Shown here: piece after piece, positions 52,101 to 63,554 of the stretch
Position numbering within the stretch: the first letter of the stretch is position 1
Layout: every line of letters starts with the position of its first letter
Assembly: GCA_026929865.2 (NCBI GenBank)
Contig: CM049407.1
Coordinates: 17,597,501 to 17,661,500 of the forward strand
Direction of reading: 5' to 3'
From: Hyperoplus lanceolatus
Lineage: Eukaryota; Chordata; Actinopteri; Uranoscopiformes; Ammodytidae
DNA length: 64,000 nucleotides
Notes under the pieces: model-generated
Database searches by the model: none
What the model was told of the DNA's origin: nothing
The model's input: only the letters and a program-made list of their open reading frames with translations
Made by a program: the position numbers and the translations under genes

Positions 52101-54160
52101 TGTTTTCTCATGTCTCAAGTTACCCGAACATGACATCCAAGTTTAGTAGTTGAGTTACTGTTTCTGGTAATGGACATTTCTAAGTTTCAAAATCAAAAAC
52201 CTAACCTTAAGGCTTACATTATTTTTCAATATAGTCAAGTATTTTGATCTCATGTTTAAGGTTGACTTAGATTTTCTGTTATACAGTACTACTGATGGCA
52301 ACAACAATAATAACACTTGTTTGCATCACTTTCACAGTGAAAAGGGTGAAACGTTTCCATGTCCACCCAAACTACAATATTACTGCTAAAAAGGAACAGC
52401 ACGTGGAGGAGTTCTATGACTATGATGTGGCTCTCATCCAACTGGAAGAAGGAGTTGCAATCTCCAAGAGTGTAAGGTAAACTTGTAAAAAAAATTAAAT
52501 TGATTAATCCAAGTGTCAAATGTTACATTTGTAATATTATTCACTTACAACATAATTCTCTCCACATCATGTTGTTTTTGGTATCTTGTTCAGACCTATT
52601 TGCATACCTTGCACTAAAGAGACCAATGATGCTCTACAACTGGTTGGTGACTCCAACTCCTGCGATCGCCAAGGTAAGGTTAATCTATCTTCACACAGCC
52701 TGGCCTTTATACATGTGTTCCTTTCTATGTAAAGCTGTGTGAAACTGCCTACATTGATTTCCTCATCTGATTGTTGCCGCTAAATGGACCACAAATTCAC
52801 AACTCTCTTGGCACCCCTTTAGTTACTGCTGCTACACCTATCTAGCTATCCATCCTTACATGGCACATGTGCAGCTCACAGTGATCACAGATTTACCTAG
52901 CAAATTCCTAATTATTTCTGAAACAATCATTTCCTGATTTTAGACAAAGGTAGACAAAAGCAGGGTTATCATTTGTAGTTACAATTTACTGTATTTTTTG
53001 TGTTCTGATTACAGAGGATATTCTGTTCAAGGATACCCAAGAAAGACTCAACTTCCTGACAAAGACAGAAAACATGGTAGATGAAAAAGATGTCTACGCT
53101 AAGCTTGGCCCTAATGTGAGTTTTTTTTCTTTTTTCTGAGCTGTGTGATGCCTCGTGTGCAGTGGCGTGCACAGGTAGACCTGAAGTGAAGCACCTGCCC
53201 TTTTCCCCTGGCCCAATCAAGTGCCCTTTTGAAAAAATAAATAAATTAAAAAAATCCGAAAGTTAGTTTTTTGTTTTTTTGTTTTTTTTACAGTGTATGT
53301 GGCCCATGCCGACATTATCATCTATAAATGCTCAACGATTAAAAACGTTTGTCAGCTTTTTTTTGGCAATGAGCACCTGCCCCCCAAAATGTCTGTGCAC
53401 GCCACTGCTCATGTGTGTGCCTGATTTTCTTTATGTGTCCCTTGAAAGCCTCAAAGTCATTTGATCTATTGTTCCTCTTCCATCTCACAATTTCAGAGAG
53501 AGAACTGCATTAAACATGCAGTAAATCCAAATGTGGCTGTGACTGATAACTTCCTGTGCACTGGTGGTCTAGATGTACATAGAGATCATATAGCATGTAA
53601 AGGTATGTTCCTTCTAATACACGCACTGTATAAACGTTCTTTCCCTCCATTGAGAGAAACTGCGAATAATCCCATAAATTTTATATTGCACCAACGCACA
53701 GTTTGAACGCAGATGAGTAAATAAGGGACATGTTGAAAACACCTCAGAATATCCCTTCAAAAGTGCAAATACACAAACGCCTTTTATTGTCCAAAGTAAC
53801 AAGCCGTTAAAACTGTTGACTGTGCACGGTTGTCTTGAAAACTCCCATGACGATCTACATGTAGAACTAGGTTTTATACCTTAAAGTTTAGAGCAACATT
53901 AGTCAAGAGGTCTGAGTGGCAACAGAAGGGAGAGATTGACTGCCGGGGACCCATTGGGTTCAACCACTGTGATAAAGTAATGTCTGCTGCAAGTACAAGA
54001 TAGCTTCTCAAATGCTATTTTCCCCTGGCTGATTGGTTTAAAGAGTTTATACAAAGTGACTGTGTATGGAAAGTGGAAAGAGCAATCTGCATCTAGCCTA
54101 AGAGGATAAGTAGGTAAATACAAAGTTATTACAACAAAACTCTATCTAGGCCCATCAACC

Positions 54161-54253
<93 letters not shown>

Positions 54254-54672
54254 TGTGTGTATGTGTTTGTGTATGTCTGTGTGTCTGTGTGTCTGTGTGT
54301 ATTTGTTGTGAACAGGTGACTCCGGAGGTGCTGTCTTTAAGAACTATGAGCATCGCACAATACAGGTAAACACACGCTCTTGCCCATGTTCCCAGCAGTA
54401 TATCACAAACGACCATGACCTGGAGGGAAATACAACAAATGAAATAAAACAAGCTATGGTTATTTGCCTATACGTTAAGTCCTTGTCTTTTGCAGGTTGC
54501 AGTTGTCAGCTGGGGAACCAAGGACCTGTGCTCAGGGGGTGGTCTCGTCGAGTCAGATGCCACCTCCAGAGATTTCCATATTAATCTTTTCAAAGTTGCT
54601 CCTTTTCTCAAAAAGGTCCTTGGGAATGAAGACCAGACTGACTTTGTGCCACTTAAGTTTTTAGACCTATAG
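38148..54672 (+). CDS. cfb: Complement factor B
   Basis: Secreted zymogen of the alternative complement pathway; bound to C3b and cut by factor D, it forms the C3 convertase. Exons: 38148-38205, 43620-43826, 43915-44100, 44195-44374, 46159-46245, 46441-46583, 48509-48653, 48752-48886, 49990-50109, 50265-50399, 51474-51589, 51935-52067, 52338-52476, 52594-52673, 53015-53115, 53497-53602, 54316-54365 and 54496-54672. They sum exactly to 765 aa (human 764). Signal peptide; three CCP modules (exons 2-4); vWA with MIDAS Asp264-x-Ser266-x-Ser268 (VDISES); trypsin-like domain with His527 (LTAAHC), Asp578 (YDYDVALI) and Ser693 (GDSGG). Asp733 (SRDFHINL) fits the family's S1-pocket Asp226. The factor D site is probably Arg247-Ile248 (QEGR-IL); humans have KR-KI. 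Intron 1 (5.4 kb) holds nested transposons. Confidence 0.97.
39130..39334 (+). pseudogene. Harbinger transposase N-terminal fragment, frameshifted
   Basis: One frame gives REARRVRRHFSPLDVLSDRA and AKYRLLR. A second frame continues with EIQRLITLV and FSFSPEMQLLAALRF, ending at TAA 39332-39334. The order and the SPEMQLLAALRF motif match the N-terminal region of PIF/Harbinger (HARBI1-type) transposases. A frameshift separates the two halves, and the DDE catalytic domain is missing, so the gene is dead. Recognition rests on motif memory, not alignment. Confidence 0.7.
39744..40232 (-). CDS. Myb/SANT-like DNA-binding protein of a Harbinger element
   Basis: Open frame of 162 codons with stop at 39744-39746. 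The credible part starts near residue 60 (NKRAPSFTAEEMGVLVDEV) and continues through RQAIAENMSPSIPCGLRDWR and VRKKWQEFQNQTKRK. This is a helical Myb/SANT-like domain of the type accompanying Harbinger transposases and vertebrate NAIF1-like proteins. In that superfamily it is thought to bind element ends and help the transposase reach the nucleus. The first ~50 residues are low-complexity and probably not part of the original protein; an internal Met could be the true start. It lies tail-to-tail with the broken transposase fragment. Still open, but no partner enzyme is present. Confidence 0.6.
   Translation of the reverse strand: MVTPTQVELGYACIVCVWGCVGARGWQQVYTIVIKPISAYIAYPVDRHTHVRVEESGSKRNKRAPSFTAEEMGVLVDEVWQHRAVLFGGTRGKKNITVKNRVRQAIAENMSPSIPCGLRDWRAVRKKWQEFQNQTKRKSAKVSLINLPSLQAMQTPSKDSAE
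40384..40764 (+). mobile_element. 381 bp MITE, copy 1
   Basis: Starts TTAAAGGTGCAGTGTGTA and ends with the inverse ACACTGCACCTTTAA; TTAA at both ends suggests a piggyBac-type target. Contains GAAAGTTCTACAAAGTTCTA and CCTTGGTCCAAGATATGCAG. Inserted in the Harbinger-like element. Confidence 0.85.
40945..41325 (-). mobile_element. 381 bp MITE, copy 2, reverse
   Basis: Same family in inverse orientation: TTAAATCTGCAGTGTGTAGA at the left and CACACTGCACCTTTAA at the right. Same length as copy 1. Lies in the right part of the hAT element. Confidence 0.85.
41425..41803 (+). mobile_element. 379 bp MITE, copy 3
   Basis: Same orientation as copy 1, with TTAA at both ends; the right end has decayed (CACTGCAAGTTTAA). 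Only about 100 bp of hAT sequence separates it from copy 2. Confidence 0.85.
42640..43525 (-). mobile_element. Degraded Tc1/mariner-like element
   Basis: Inverted flanks of about 190 bp (left AAGTTGGAATAAACTA..., right ...ATTCCAACTTTATG) share AATAAAGTGTATAT-like, TTTGCAAACTGTGT and AACCACAATTAACC motifs. Between them, the minus strand encodes LQDNNARPHRAAAVR (about 42888-42932), the region around the second catalytic Asp of Tc1/mariner DDE transposases (QDNARPH). Upstream are short frames reading VVVLDGNINAFVHKDILENY. Frames are broken by stops and much of the gene is missing. Exact ends uncertain by about 15 bp. In cfb intron 1. Confidence 0.75.
44559..45848. mobile_element. Foldback element with ~370 bp inverted arms
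   Basis: The left arm (about 44559-44920) carries GGAAGTAAATGAGTGTCATC, three repeats of GCATTGAAATAA-GTATCTGAA and CTTTGGGGACCCAAGGAAGA. The right arm (about 45525-45848) is its inverse. The spacer of about 600 bp is GC-richer, includes ACCATTGAAAGTGG and its inverse, and shows no open frame of note. Lies in the cfb intron between exons 4 and 5. Confidence 0.85.
47493..47873 (-). mobile_element. 381 bp MITE, copy 4, reverse
   Basis: Same family as the copies at 40.4-41.8 kb, inverse orientation. The left end is TTAAACCTGCAGTGTGTAGA; the right end has decayed to CACTGCACCTATAA. Lies in cfb intron 6. Confidence 0.85.
49084..49275. repeat. (CTTA)n microsatellite with adjoining repeat fragment
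   Basis: About 23 perfect CTTA units (49084-49176) are followed by AGGCCTTTAAATTCCTTTCG and TGTCTTGGGCCATCCTCTCC. The second part looks like the 3' end of a retroelement whose tail seeded the microsatellite. Lies in cfb intron 8. Confidence 0.7.
53160..53407. mobile_element. 248 bp hAT-type MITE
   Basis: Ends CAGTGGCGTGCACAG and CTGTGCACGCCACTG are exact 15 bp inverses. CTCGTGTG (53152-53159) and CTCATGTG (53408-53415) match at 7/8. The interior is A/T-rich and non-coding. In cfb intron 15. Confidence 0.85.
54162..54302. repeat. (TG)n microsatellite before cfb exon 17
   Basis: Near-pure TG for about 90 bp, then TG with CTG/TATG interruptions, ending within about 15 bp of the acceptor GTGAACAG (54308-54315) of the exon that encodes the catalytic GDSGG serine. 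Confidence 0.95.
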
Positions 54673-57600
54673 GTTTAGCCATTGATGCAGGGATGACTGA
54701 GTTTATCCAATTGCTCTTTCAGTTGATTTCCTTTTATTTTGTTTATAGTGTGAGTTAATTTTTAAGTAACAGTGGTGGCAGTTTTCTCTCAAAACCATAC
54801 ATAATTGCACCAAAGGGCAAAATAATTATTGAAAGTCATTACATTTATGCTGTTCCGTACTTTATTGGTGTATAGTTATCATTAATTCGGCATGTTGAAA
54901 GGCCCTCCAGCATGTAAAGGAGACGAAAATGCTGCATTGACCTGGATCTTGATGTGTTTGAAGAGAAGCTAATGCAAATAGTTCAGGATTAAAGATATCA
55001 CAGTATTTGCAGTGAGACGGTATACATGTGTCTTAACATTAAGGATTTAATCAGGTTGTTTACACTGTGCTATATAGATATCCATTCAATGCAACTGAAA
55101 AAGACATGTTGAGTGTTTATATGCTTGTTTATATAATTGTGATAATTTAATTCTATTGTGATAATTTTATTCTAATAAATTAACTCGATCGGCCATCATT
55201 GTTTTTTTTTATCCATTAACAGCTGTCCAATAGATTTACCATGATATGCTTCATATTGCTAATGTGATACAAAAATGTGATTAGTGTGATAGAGATTTTA
55301 TTCATATTGCCCCCATTTTGGGCATTTGGAGTTTAATTGCTTTGTGACAGATTTAAAGTTTTATTTTTGATCAGATCACACACAGGTCACACACTTTACC
55401 AAACAAACAATGCAGACACCAGCTAAAATAAATGACAACCAGCAATCAAAATTGAGAAAATTCACGGAGAGTACAGTGCTCAGGTACAATGGGCACAGCA
55501 GTGTGGCTGCAGTCCTACAAATGAGGGCAGAGTGGTGTCTCCTGTTGAAGCTGTGCAAACAAATCTGACTGTGTGCGGCAGGAAAAGATTATTTATGTTT
55601 AGAATTATTGTTGATAAATGGATAAAATAATGCAGACCCATGTTTTGTGACATGTCTTAGCAGGACTGGAATAAATACCCTGTATTTATCATATAATTTT
55701 AAGTAAAATTGTTATCATATTTCATGTGACACTAGCCTTATACATTAGCAATAACAGATTTTTCTATAACTATTTATTTTTCACGTACCCTTTTCCCAAA
55801 AGTGCTTAATTGGAATGATTACAATAATTACTACAGCCCTTAAAAGGTTTAATTAAAACTCTTTTATGGATCGGCTCTGCTAATGGAGCCATCCAGCTCC
55901 CCTTCAGGTCAGTGACTCAGGGCCCATTTCCAGCTCTCTGTGCAGGCCTGCGCAATGCGGACACTTGGTCCGGCAGCATGCCAACATCAGATCAAATTGA
56001 ATTTACTGGACAGTCAAGTTCTTTTTTTTTTTCGTTCTGGATTTGAGATGAAAATTAACCGAGTTTGTTGTTCGTTGCAGTGTCTTTACAGACCACAAGC
56101 AAACAAGGCCATTGCATTATGAATGATTTGCTGTGGTCAGAGCAAGTTTATTGCTTCAAATCATGTTAGTATGCTGTCTAACTATGATCTGTTAGCCAAT
56201 ACACTGATCGGATAGTGCCTCAGAGAAAATGTCCATTTGGCAATTCTCTCTTTACAAGTGCATATTGGCAAAATGTCCTAACATAAACGAACAGTGGTGA
56301 ATTTTCAACATCAATGTTAGTGCCCTCTGACATGATGATACGCCCACTACTCTAGTGTGGGTGGTGGTGGTTTGTGTGGTCAGTGATGTACTTGCATCCC
56401 ATGGGGACATTCATCTGGTTTCCCTTTAACTAATTGGAAGAGAGGGAGGAGGCCAGTGGAATGAGAAGGGGTGGCAGAAGAGGAGGGAGGAAGACTGACT
56501 GCGTGAGGCAAGGGACGAATGGGAGAGGCTTAATTGAATTAAACCCTCTCTTAGTCTCAGATGCTGTAAACAAGGAGGACATTTAAGATGAGGACCATGC
56601 CTCATTGAATCCCCCCTGGAACACTCAGTGTATTCCCTCTACATGATTCCCGGAGCATCACCGGCTTCAAAATCCCCCAACCAATTGAGAGAAAGCCATC
56701 TGTTACACCTAAACTGATTAGCACTGTTTGGATAGAGCAATATGCGTGGCAGACACAGACAGTATATTCGGGGCAGTCCCCACCCTCCCCATTCCGATTC
56801 GAGGCAAGCACACACAGCACATTCCTGATGAAGCATCCTGCTGCTTAAACTCTGGCTGATCTGTCTCTCTGCAAGCTCTAAATCAACCTTATGGGCCATT
56901 TTAGAAAATTACTACCACTAAGGACTGCGCACCTACGCTTTCTTCCCCCATAAGAAAAGAAGACCCCGCTGGCTTACATGCATCTATGGCTTCTGCTTAT
57001 CCTGTCACTTGAATATGACATTACACAGAGGGCATTATAGAGATTGAAACTCCCTTGTTACTAAATTGTAGTGTCACATATTCATCATCTGAATAATTTC
57101 ACGTGAGCTTCTAAATTTAAACTCTTGTCAGAGTTCATTTTTTTCTCTTCATTAAGTAGGCCTATTATATATTAAGTAGGCCTACACATTTTCTGTCGAA
57201 TTTGAAAGGATAACACAAAACTACCACGAGAAGAAAGTTATCTTAGCTCGGCACAAAGACTAGAAACTGTGGGAAACAGCTCTGGCCAAGCTCTGGTCAA
57301 GGGTTAAAAAAAATCCATCTAACAGCACCTTTAACTCTCACTAAATGATCAAATATGAGTTTTTTTAAATGCAGTAATCACAAAATAAAAAAACAAATAA
57401 AACACCATGTCCCTCCTCTGGGAGATGTCTGTCTTGCTTTCCACTGAATTAAGCGCAAGAAGGGATAAACCTTGAACAACACCATGACGTTGGTAATTTT
57501 TTCAAATTCCCTTATCGAGTTAGAGGAGATCATTTTCATCTAACACTTTTGTAATGATAATACCAGAAGCTTAAGTAATAAAGGAAGGAGTGAAATCTGC

Positions 57601-58013
57601 CTCTTGTCAGCGTTTACAACGAGAAGCACTTGCATGATTAGATGTCCCTGGGATCGATGCAGCCTCTTCTCCCAATCATTAAGACTGCTCTTAACAGATT
57701 ACAGCCCCCTCCCAAACACTCACAGTCCATGCTCCTCTTGCTCCTCCCTCCGTCTCACATACTCTCACTTTCAGCACACAGAAACAGAAGATTTTCCTCT
57801 TTGGCACCTCTTAAGCCCTTTCTCTTTGAAATTCAACCCTTTGAAGAGCACTTTCTTCCACCTGAAGCTGCATCTTAAGGCATCTAAGGTTCAGGTGAAG
57901 TGTTTGTGGTCTCACCTGAGCTCCACTTTTGACCACACGAGCACGCAGCGTTATGAGAAAAACGAACCTGAAAGACAAACAGCGGCGGTGGTGAACAGAC
58001 TAAAATTGACAAC
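54673..58013. other. cfb 3' UTR, then intergenic spacer
   Basis: AATAAA at 55174-55179 is a reasonable cfb polyadenylation signal, about 500 bp past the stop. The rest has no recognisable exon or bounded transposon. The interval 55850-56900 is less AT-rich than its surroundings and free of obvious repeats, so it could hold conserved regulatory sequence; that is only a guess. The layilin promoter/5' UTR should lie in the last few hundred bases. Confidence 0.5.
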
Positions 58014-58101
58014 ATGGAGCGGCTGGCAATAATCTTTCACGTCCTGCTTTTATGTTTTGATCCAACTGCAGCCACAAGTCTCATAACAGGTAGGCTGCGC
58101 A

Positions 58102-58170
<69 letters not shown>

Positions 58171-58469
58171 CACACACTAGGGCTGTATTGATACAAAATC
58201 CCACGATTTGATTTGTATGACGATTTTTGACCCACGATTCGATACATACAACGATTTTTAAAATTTGAAAAGCATTTTATTTAAATAACATTTATATTGA
58301 CATTTAACTTAATGTAACATTTAATAACAAATAACCTGAACAGCCTTTTTAAAACCACGCTGCGGGATCCTGTCTCTGTGTATCGCGATTCTTGGTTCGA
58401 TACACATATTGTTGCATCCCTTACACACACACATGCACGCACACACGCACACACACAAACACACGCACG

Positions 58470-58523
<54 letters not shown>

Positions 58524-58536
58524 CATGCACGCACGC

Positions 58537-58568
<32 letters not shown>

Positions 58569-58582
58569 GCAACCACACACAA

Positions 58583-58617
<35 letters not shown>

Positions 58618-61600
58618 AGCAAAACACAGCACAAAGACATGAACTCTTGATTCAACTGTTGCTCTATCTTTGGTCTCCGCATGGCCTGCCTTATGGACTC
58701 TACGTTGGATCTTGCAGCGGATATATTTGAAGCCAGAGGTATCCACACTATGAAATACACTTCTATGATATTCTTTCATCATCATCTAACTCACTTTGTT
58801 GTTATATCCTCGAGGAAACATGGGAAGGTAATCCAGTGCACTGTCATGTGTGTGGGTGCAGGTCAACGCGTGTGCAAGGCGGGAAAAGGGAGGCCGTGTT
58901 ACAAGCTGGCCTACTTCTCCGAGCTCCGGCGGAGGCTGAACTTCGAGGAGGCAGAGCTGGCCTGCAGGCGGGATGGAGGGCAGCTGCTTAGCGTGGAGTC
59001 GGCGTCCGAGCAGAAGATCATAGAGCAGCTCATCACAGAGCTCCGGCCCACCGATGGAGACTTCTGGATCGGTCTGCGCCGAAACCATGGAGACGAGGAC
59101 AGCAGCTCGGACTGCTCCCCACAGTACTACTGGCTGGACGGCAGCAGCTCTACATTCAGGTGGGTTACTTGGAGCGGTGCAGAGGGGTGGCACAGGGGGT
59201 CAGAACTAGGGCTGTAACGATATGTGTATCAAACTGAGAATCGCGATACACAGAGCCACGATCCCGCATCGCGGTGTGAGAAGGCAGAATCGCAATTTTT
59301 CTTTTTTTTCTTCCTTGATTGAAATGAAGGCCTACTTTACATCACAGCCTAGGCCTATGTCTTGCAGAACACTAAATTGTCTCTTTATATGCCAAAATGT
59401 ATCGAGAAATCCTACTGTTGCCTTTTGTTATCCAATGCTGCCATCTAGTGGACATATGCCTAGTATTCATATACATACGACGAAAACCTTTTCTAGATGA
59501 AGGATGTGTCTAAATGATAATGGTCACTAGCACCATCAATCCAGAAATTAAAAGTCTGAAACTGATTGATTTTGAGAATATGTCTGTTAAAGGTATGCTA
59601 GAGAACCCAGGTGAAAGATGCAGAGACTGTGAATCAGGCTGAAGGGCCTCTGTATGAGGTGAGCCAGGAAACATTTTATAGCCTCCAGCTCCTTGTTTGA
59701 GTCCTCTCGTGATGTTAACTCACCTACTCAGTCCTTTGCCAGCCCTGCCACAGGTAGCCAGGGTTTCTCTTTCACCCCCTTCTCTGTTAAAGAGGTTCTT
59801 ACGGCCTTAAAAGACCTAGACCCCCAAAAATCTGCAGGTCCAGATAACCTTCCCCCTTACTTCTTACGTTTGTCTGCGCACATTATAGCTCAACCGGTAT
59901 CTCACATTTTTAATCTTTCTATCCAGAGCAACATTATTCCTGAAGTGTGGAAAACCTCCTATGTGCTCCCTCTCCTGAAAGGGGGTGACCACACTTTATT
60001 GGATAATTACAGACCCATCTCTTAGCTCTCTATTTTAGCAAAAGTGCTTGAAAGGCTGGTGAATGACCAGGCCAAGGATTACCTGAGCCTGAACAATATT
60101 TTATCTCCTTTTCAATCCGGCTTTAGGAAGCAACATAGTACTGCAACTGCTGCCATTAAGGTGATAAATGATATGTTGGTAGCCATGGATGCCAAGAAAC
60201 ATTGTGCTGCTCTTTTTATCGATCTTTCAAAGGCATTTGACACAGTCGATCACAGGATTTTGAGTCAGCGACTGTCCACCATTGGATTGTCAGACCATGC
60301 AGTTGGCTGGTTTTCTAACTACCTTTCCAACCGTAAACAGTGTGTGAAGTCCGATGGTCTTTGCTCCGAGTTCCTAAACACTACAAATGGTGTGCCGCAA
60401 GGTTCTGTCTTAGGACCATCTCTCTTTACCATCTATATAAATGAGGTGGGCCAAAATATTAATGCATCCGTACATCTTTATGCTGACGACACCGTTGTCT
60501 ATTGTTTTGCATCTTCTGTTGGCCAGGTGTTCACTGACTTGCAGTCTGCTTTTGACACCATTCAGGCGCAATTATTTCAACTAAGGCTAGTTCTAAATGC
60601 AGGTAAAACCAAGATGATGTTATTTTCTAATAAAAGGAAGGTACCTGCTGTTCTACCCTGTATTATGTCTGCTCAGGGTATTCCACTTGAGTCTGTGGCC
60701 ACTTACAAATATCTAGGCATCACAGTGGATGATAGCCTTTCTTTTAAATGTCATGTTGACCAGTTACTGAAGAAATTGAGGTTAAAGCTGGGGTTTTTCT
60801 TCAGAAATAGAGCCTGTTACTCTTTTAAAGCCAGAAAACGTATTGTTGCGGCCACTTTCTTGCCACTCCTGGATTATGGGGATGTTGTATATATGAATGC
60901 CTCTGCTCACTCCCTGCAACTGCTGGATGCCGCATATCACGGGGCCTTGAGATTCATAACTGATTGTAAACCCCTCACACATCACTGTACATTGTACTCT
61001 CTCACAAACTGGTCTTCACTTTCCATGCGCAGAACCACTCACTGGTATCTTTTTATCTATAAATCCATTATCGGACAGCTCCCCTCTTATTTGTCAATGT
61101 ATCTGGCACGGAAACAGTCCGATCACAGCCTCCGGTCCCTGGACTTCATCTCATTTGCCATCCCGTCAGTCCGTACTGAACTGGGCAAGAAGGCATTTTC
61201 CTACGCTGCGCCTGCAACCAACAAGCTCCAGCAGAGGCTGAAGCTGTCCAGTCTTATTTCTTTAGGGGATTTTAGACTGCTAGTAGGAAGGCTATTGAGA
61301 CAGTCCATGGGGGTCTGCACTTGTACATAACTTAACTTGTAGGCTACTTAACTTGTTCTTTGCCCTTTGTACTGCGTTATTTTACCGTTTGTGTTCTGTG
61401 TTGTGTCTTCTGTAACTTTGTGTTGCTGCTGATGCCTACCTGAACAGGTCTCTCTTGTAAATGAGACCCTGGTTCTCAATGAGATTTTACCTGTATAAAT
61501 AAAGGTTAATAAAAAAATAAAAAAATAAAAAACAGGAGTAAGCCAGCAGAGGGTTGCAGGCTGGTTGGGGGTTAGACAGGAGATGTGCTCTTTAAACTTT

Positions 61601-63466
61601 GCAGATACTGTGGGAATGGAGGCCATCCTGACAATATCAGCTACAAAATAAAAACAAACATTTATCATAATGATAACTATTTATTTTTTTACAAGCTGTG
61701 AAATAAACTTTTCAAAATGACCTCTTAACCTGTTTTGGCCCCAAACATAACCGAAGATTACAAACAGATTAGACAGCAATTTGTGTTTGCGTTCATTTAA
61801 ATTTGCTTTTTTTTGGTAAATAAGGGAATATAAACTTTTTGTGTGTGTTTGTTGTAGGAACTGGCACTGGGATGAGCCGTCATGCGGCTATGAAGTGTGC
61901 GTGGTGATGTATCACCAGCCATCCGCTCCTCCTGGTCTGGGCGGGCTCTACATGTTTCAGTGGAATGACGACAATTGTGAAACCAAGAACAACTTCATCT
62001 GCAAATACACTGCAGGTACTGCTGACACTGCATTTCAATATACTTTTATCTAGTAAAACACTTGAACGATGTTTAAACAGTGATTCATTCTCTCCACAGA
62101 GAATCCACTGGACCCTTCCCCGTCTCCCAACTCTACTCAAACAAGTATAATGTGCTAAGTGTGACAGTCAAAAAAGAAGAAAGCATTATGTAATATTTTA
62201 AAGGTGTGGCCAGACTAAGCAGCATGGATGCTTTTCATTACAGATATATTCCCTTCATCGGTTCTGCCGTGGAATCCAAGCGACCAAAACCAGGAAAGAA
62301 GCACAGGTTGACTGACCCAATAGTGTTAAAAACCTTTGGCCATTCTCTACAAAGGAGAAGAGTATCACACTCATGCTCACTGATCTGCTGTTGTCATATC
62401 CAAATGCCTACACGACAGTCACTATATATGTATCTCTCTGCTGACTTTGTCTCTCTTTAAGCTTTGAATCTGGTTTACATCATCATTCCCACCATCCCCT
62501 TGATACTGCTGTTACTCACAGTGACAGGAGTCTGCTGCTTCAAACTGCTTGTCAGACGGTGAGGATCCAAAACAAGATACTGAATACTGAACACAACATT
62601 TTACTTCACCTGAAGATCTCACAACATCACAATTTAAAACATTTGAAGTACTGTTACTCAAACTTTAATATGGCCACACTGAGAAGTTTTAGAGTAAGGG
62701 TAAGAGGTGAAAATCTTACCAAGAGTTGTAATGTCCACTCCTTACTGAAGTCATCTTTGTTATACACCACATAACAAACAGCGAACCCTTAATAAGTTAT
62801 CCTTAAGGGTCAATTTAGTGTAATTTTGTTAAATATAAAGGTGGAATCAGCCATTCTGGAGAACGTTTGCTGTCAAAATAACTTTTTGTAAAAATCAGTG
62901 AATATTTACAGTGCCTAGGCAGTAATACACAGCCTAGGCACTGTAAACAGGCATGTTTCCAGCTCCGGTGGCACCCCTTTGTTTACATACCAGTTTACAG
63001 AGCCTAGGGCTAGTTGTATAAACACTAGATGGACAGGAAGTGGATTGGGAGGAGATATTCACAAATTTTGACAAAAAGTGATTTTACAACAAGTGTTCTC
63101 CAGAATGACTCCAAAACTATCATTGTTTTAGTCCCCCTTTCAATTCCTTCTAACTTCCATACCCATTATGTGGCTCAAATCTAATGCCAATTTTTTCTTA
63201 AATTTTTTAAATCGACCCCTAACTGTAAAGTGCCATTTATAAAAGAAAAGGCCTTACACAATTCCTAAGACTGTTGGAAATGTACTAGACTAGACTAGAA
63301 GCAACGATGGAGGGCTCGTCTGAGGACGACCTAGAGAGAGAGAGAGAGAGAGAGAGAGACTAGATGTTATCATGCTTTTACTACAGCCTCAGTAACTTGT
63401 AAACAGTGTAATCTGGATAATTTTTTTCTATGTTAATGTTTGAGGTGTTTTGTTCTTGATGCTGCT

Positions 63467-63554
<88 letters not shown>

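Noticed and set aside
57604..58032. 142-codon plus-strand frame overlapping the layilin start
   Set aside because: It reads through the layilin 5' UTR in a different frame, has no recognisable domain and a Ser/Leu/Thr composition typical of chance frames.
58681..58860. Frame extending upstream of layilin exon 2 (MACLMDSTLDLAADIFEARG)
   Set aside because: The acceptor TGTGGGTGCAG at 58851-58861 and the split codon joining exon 1 (ACA G|GT CAA) give the family-consistent protein; the upstream part is intron.
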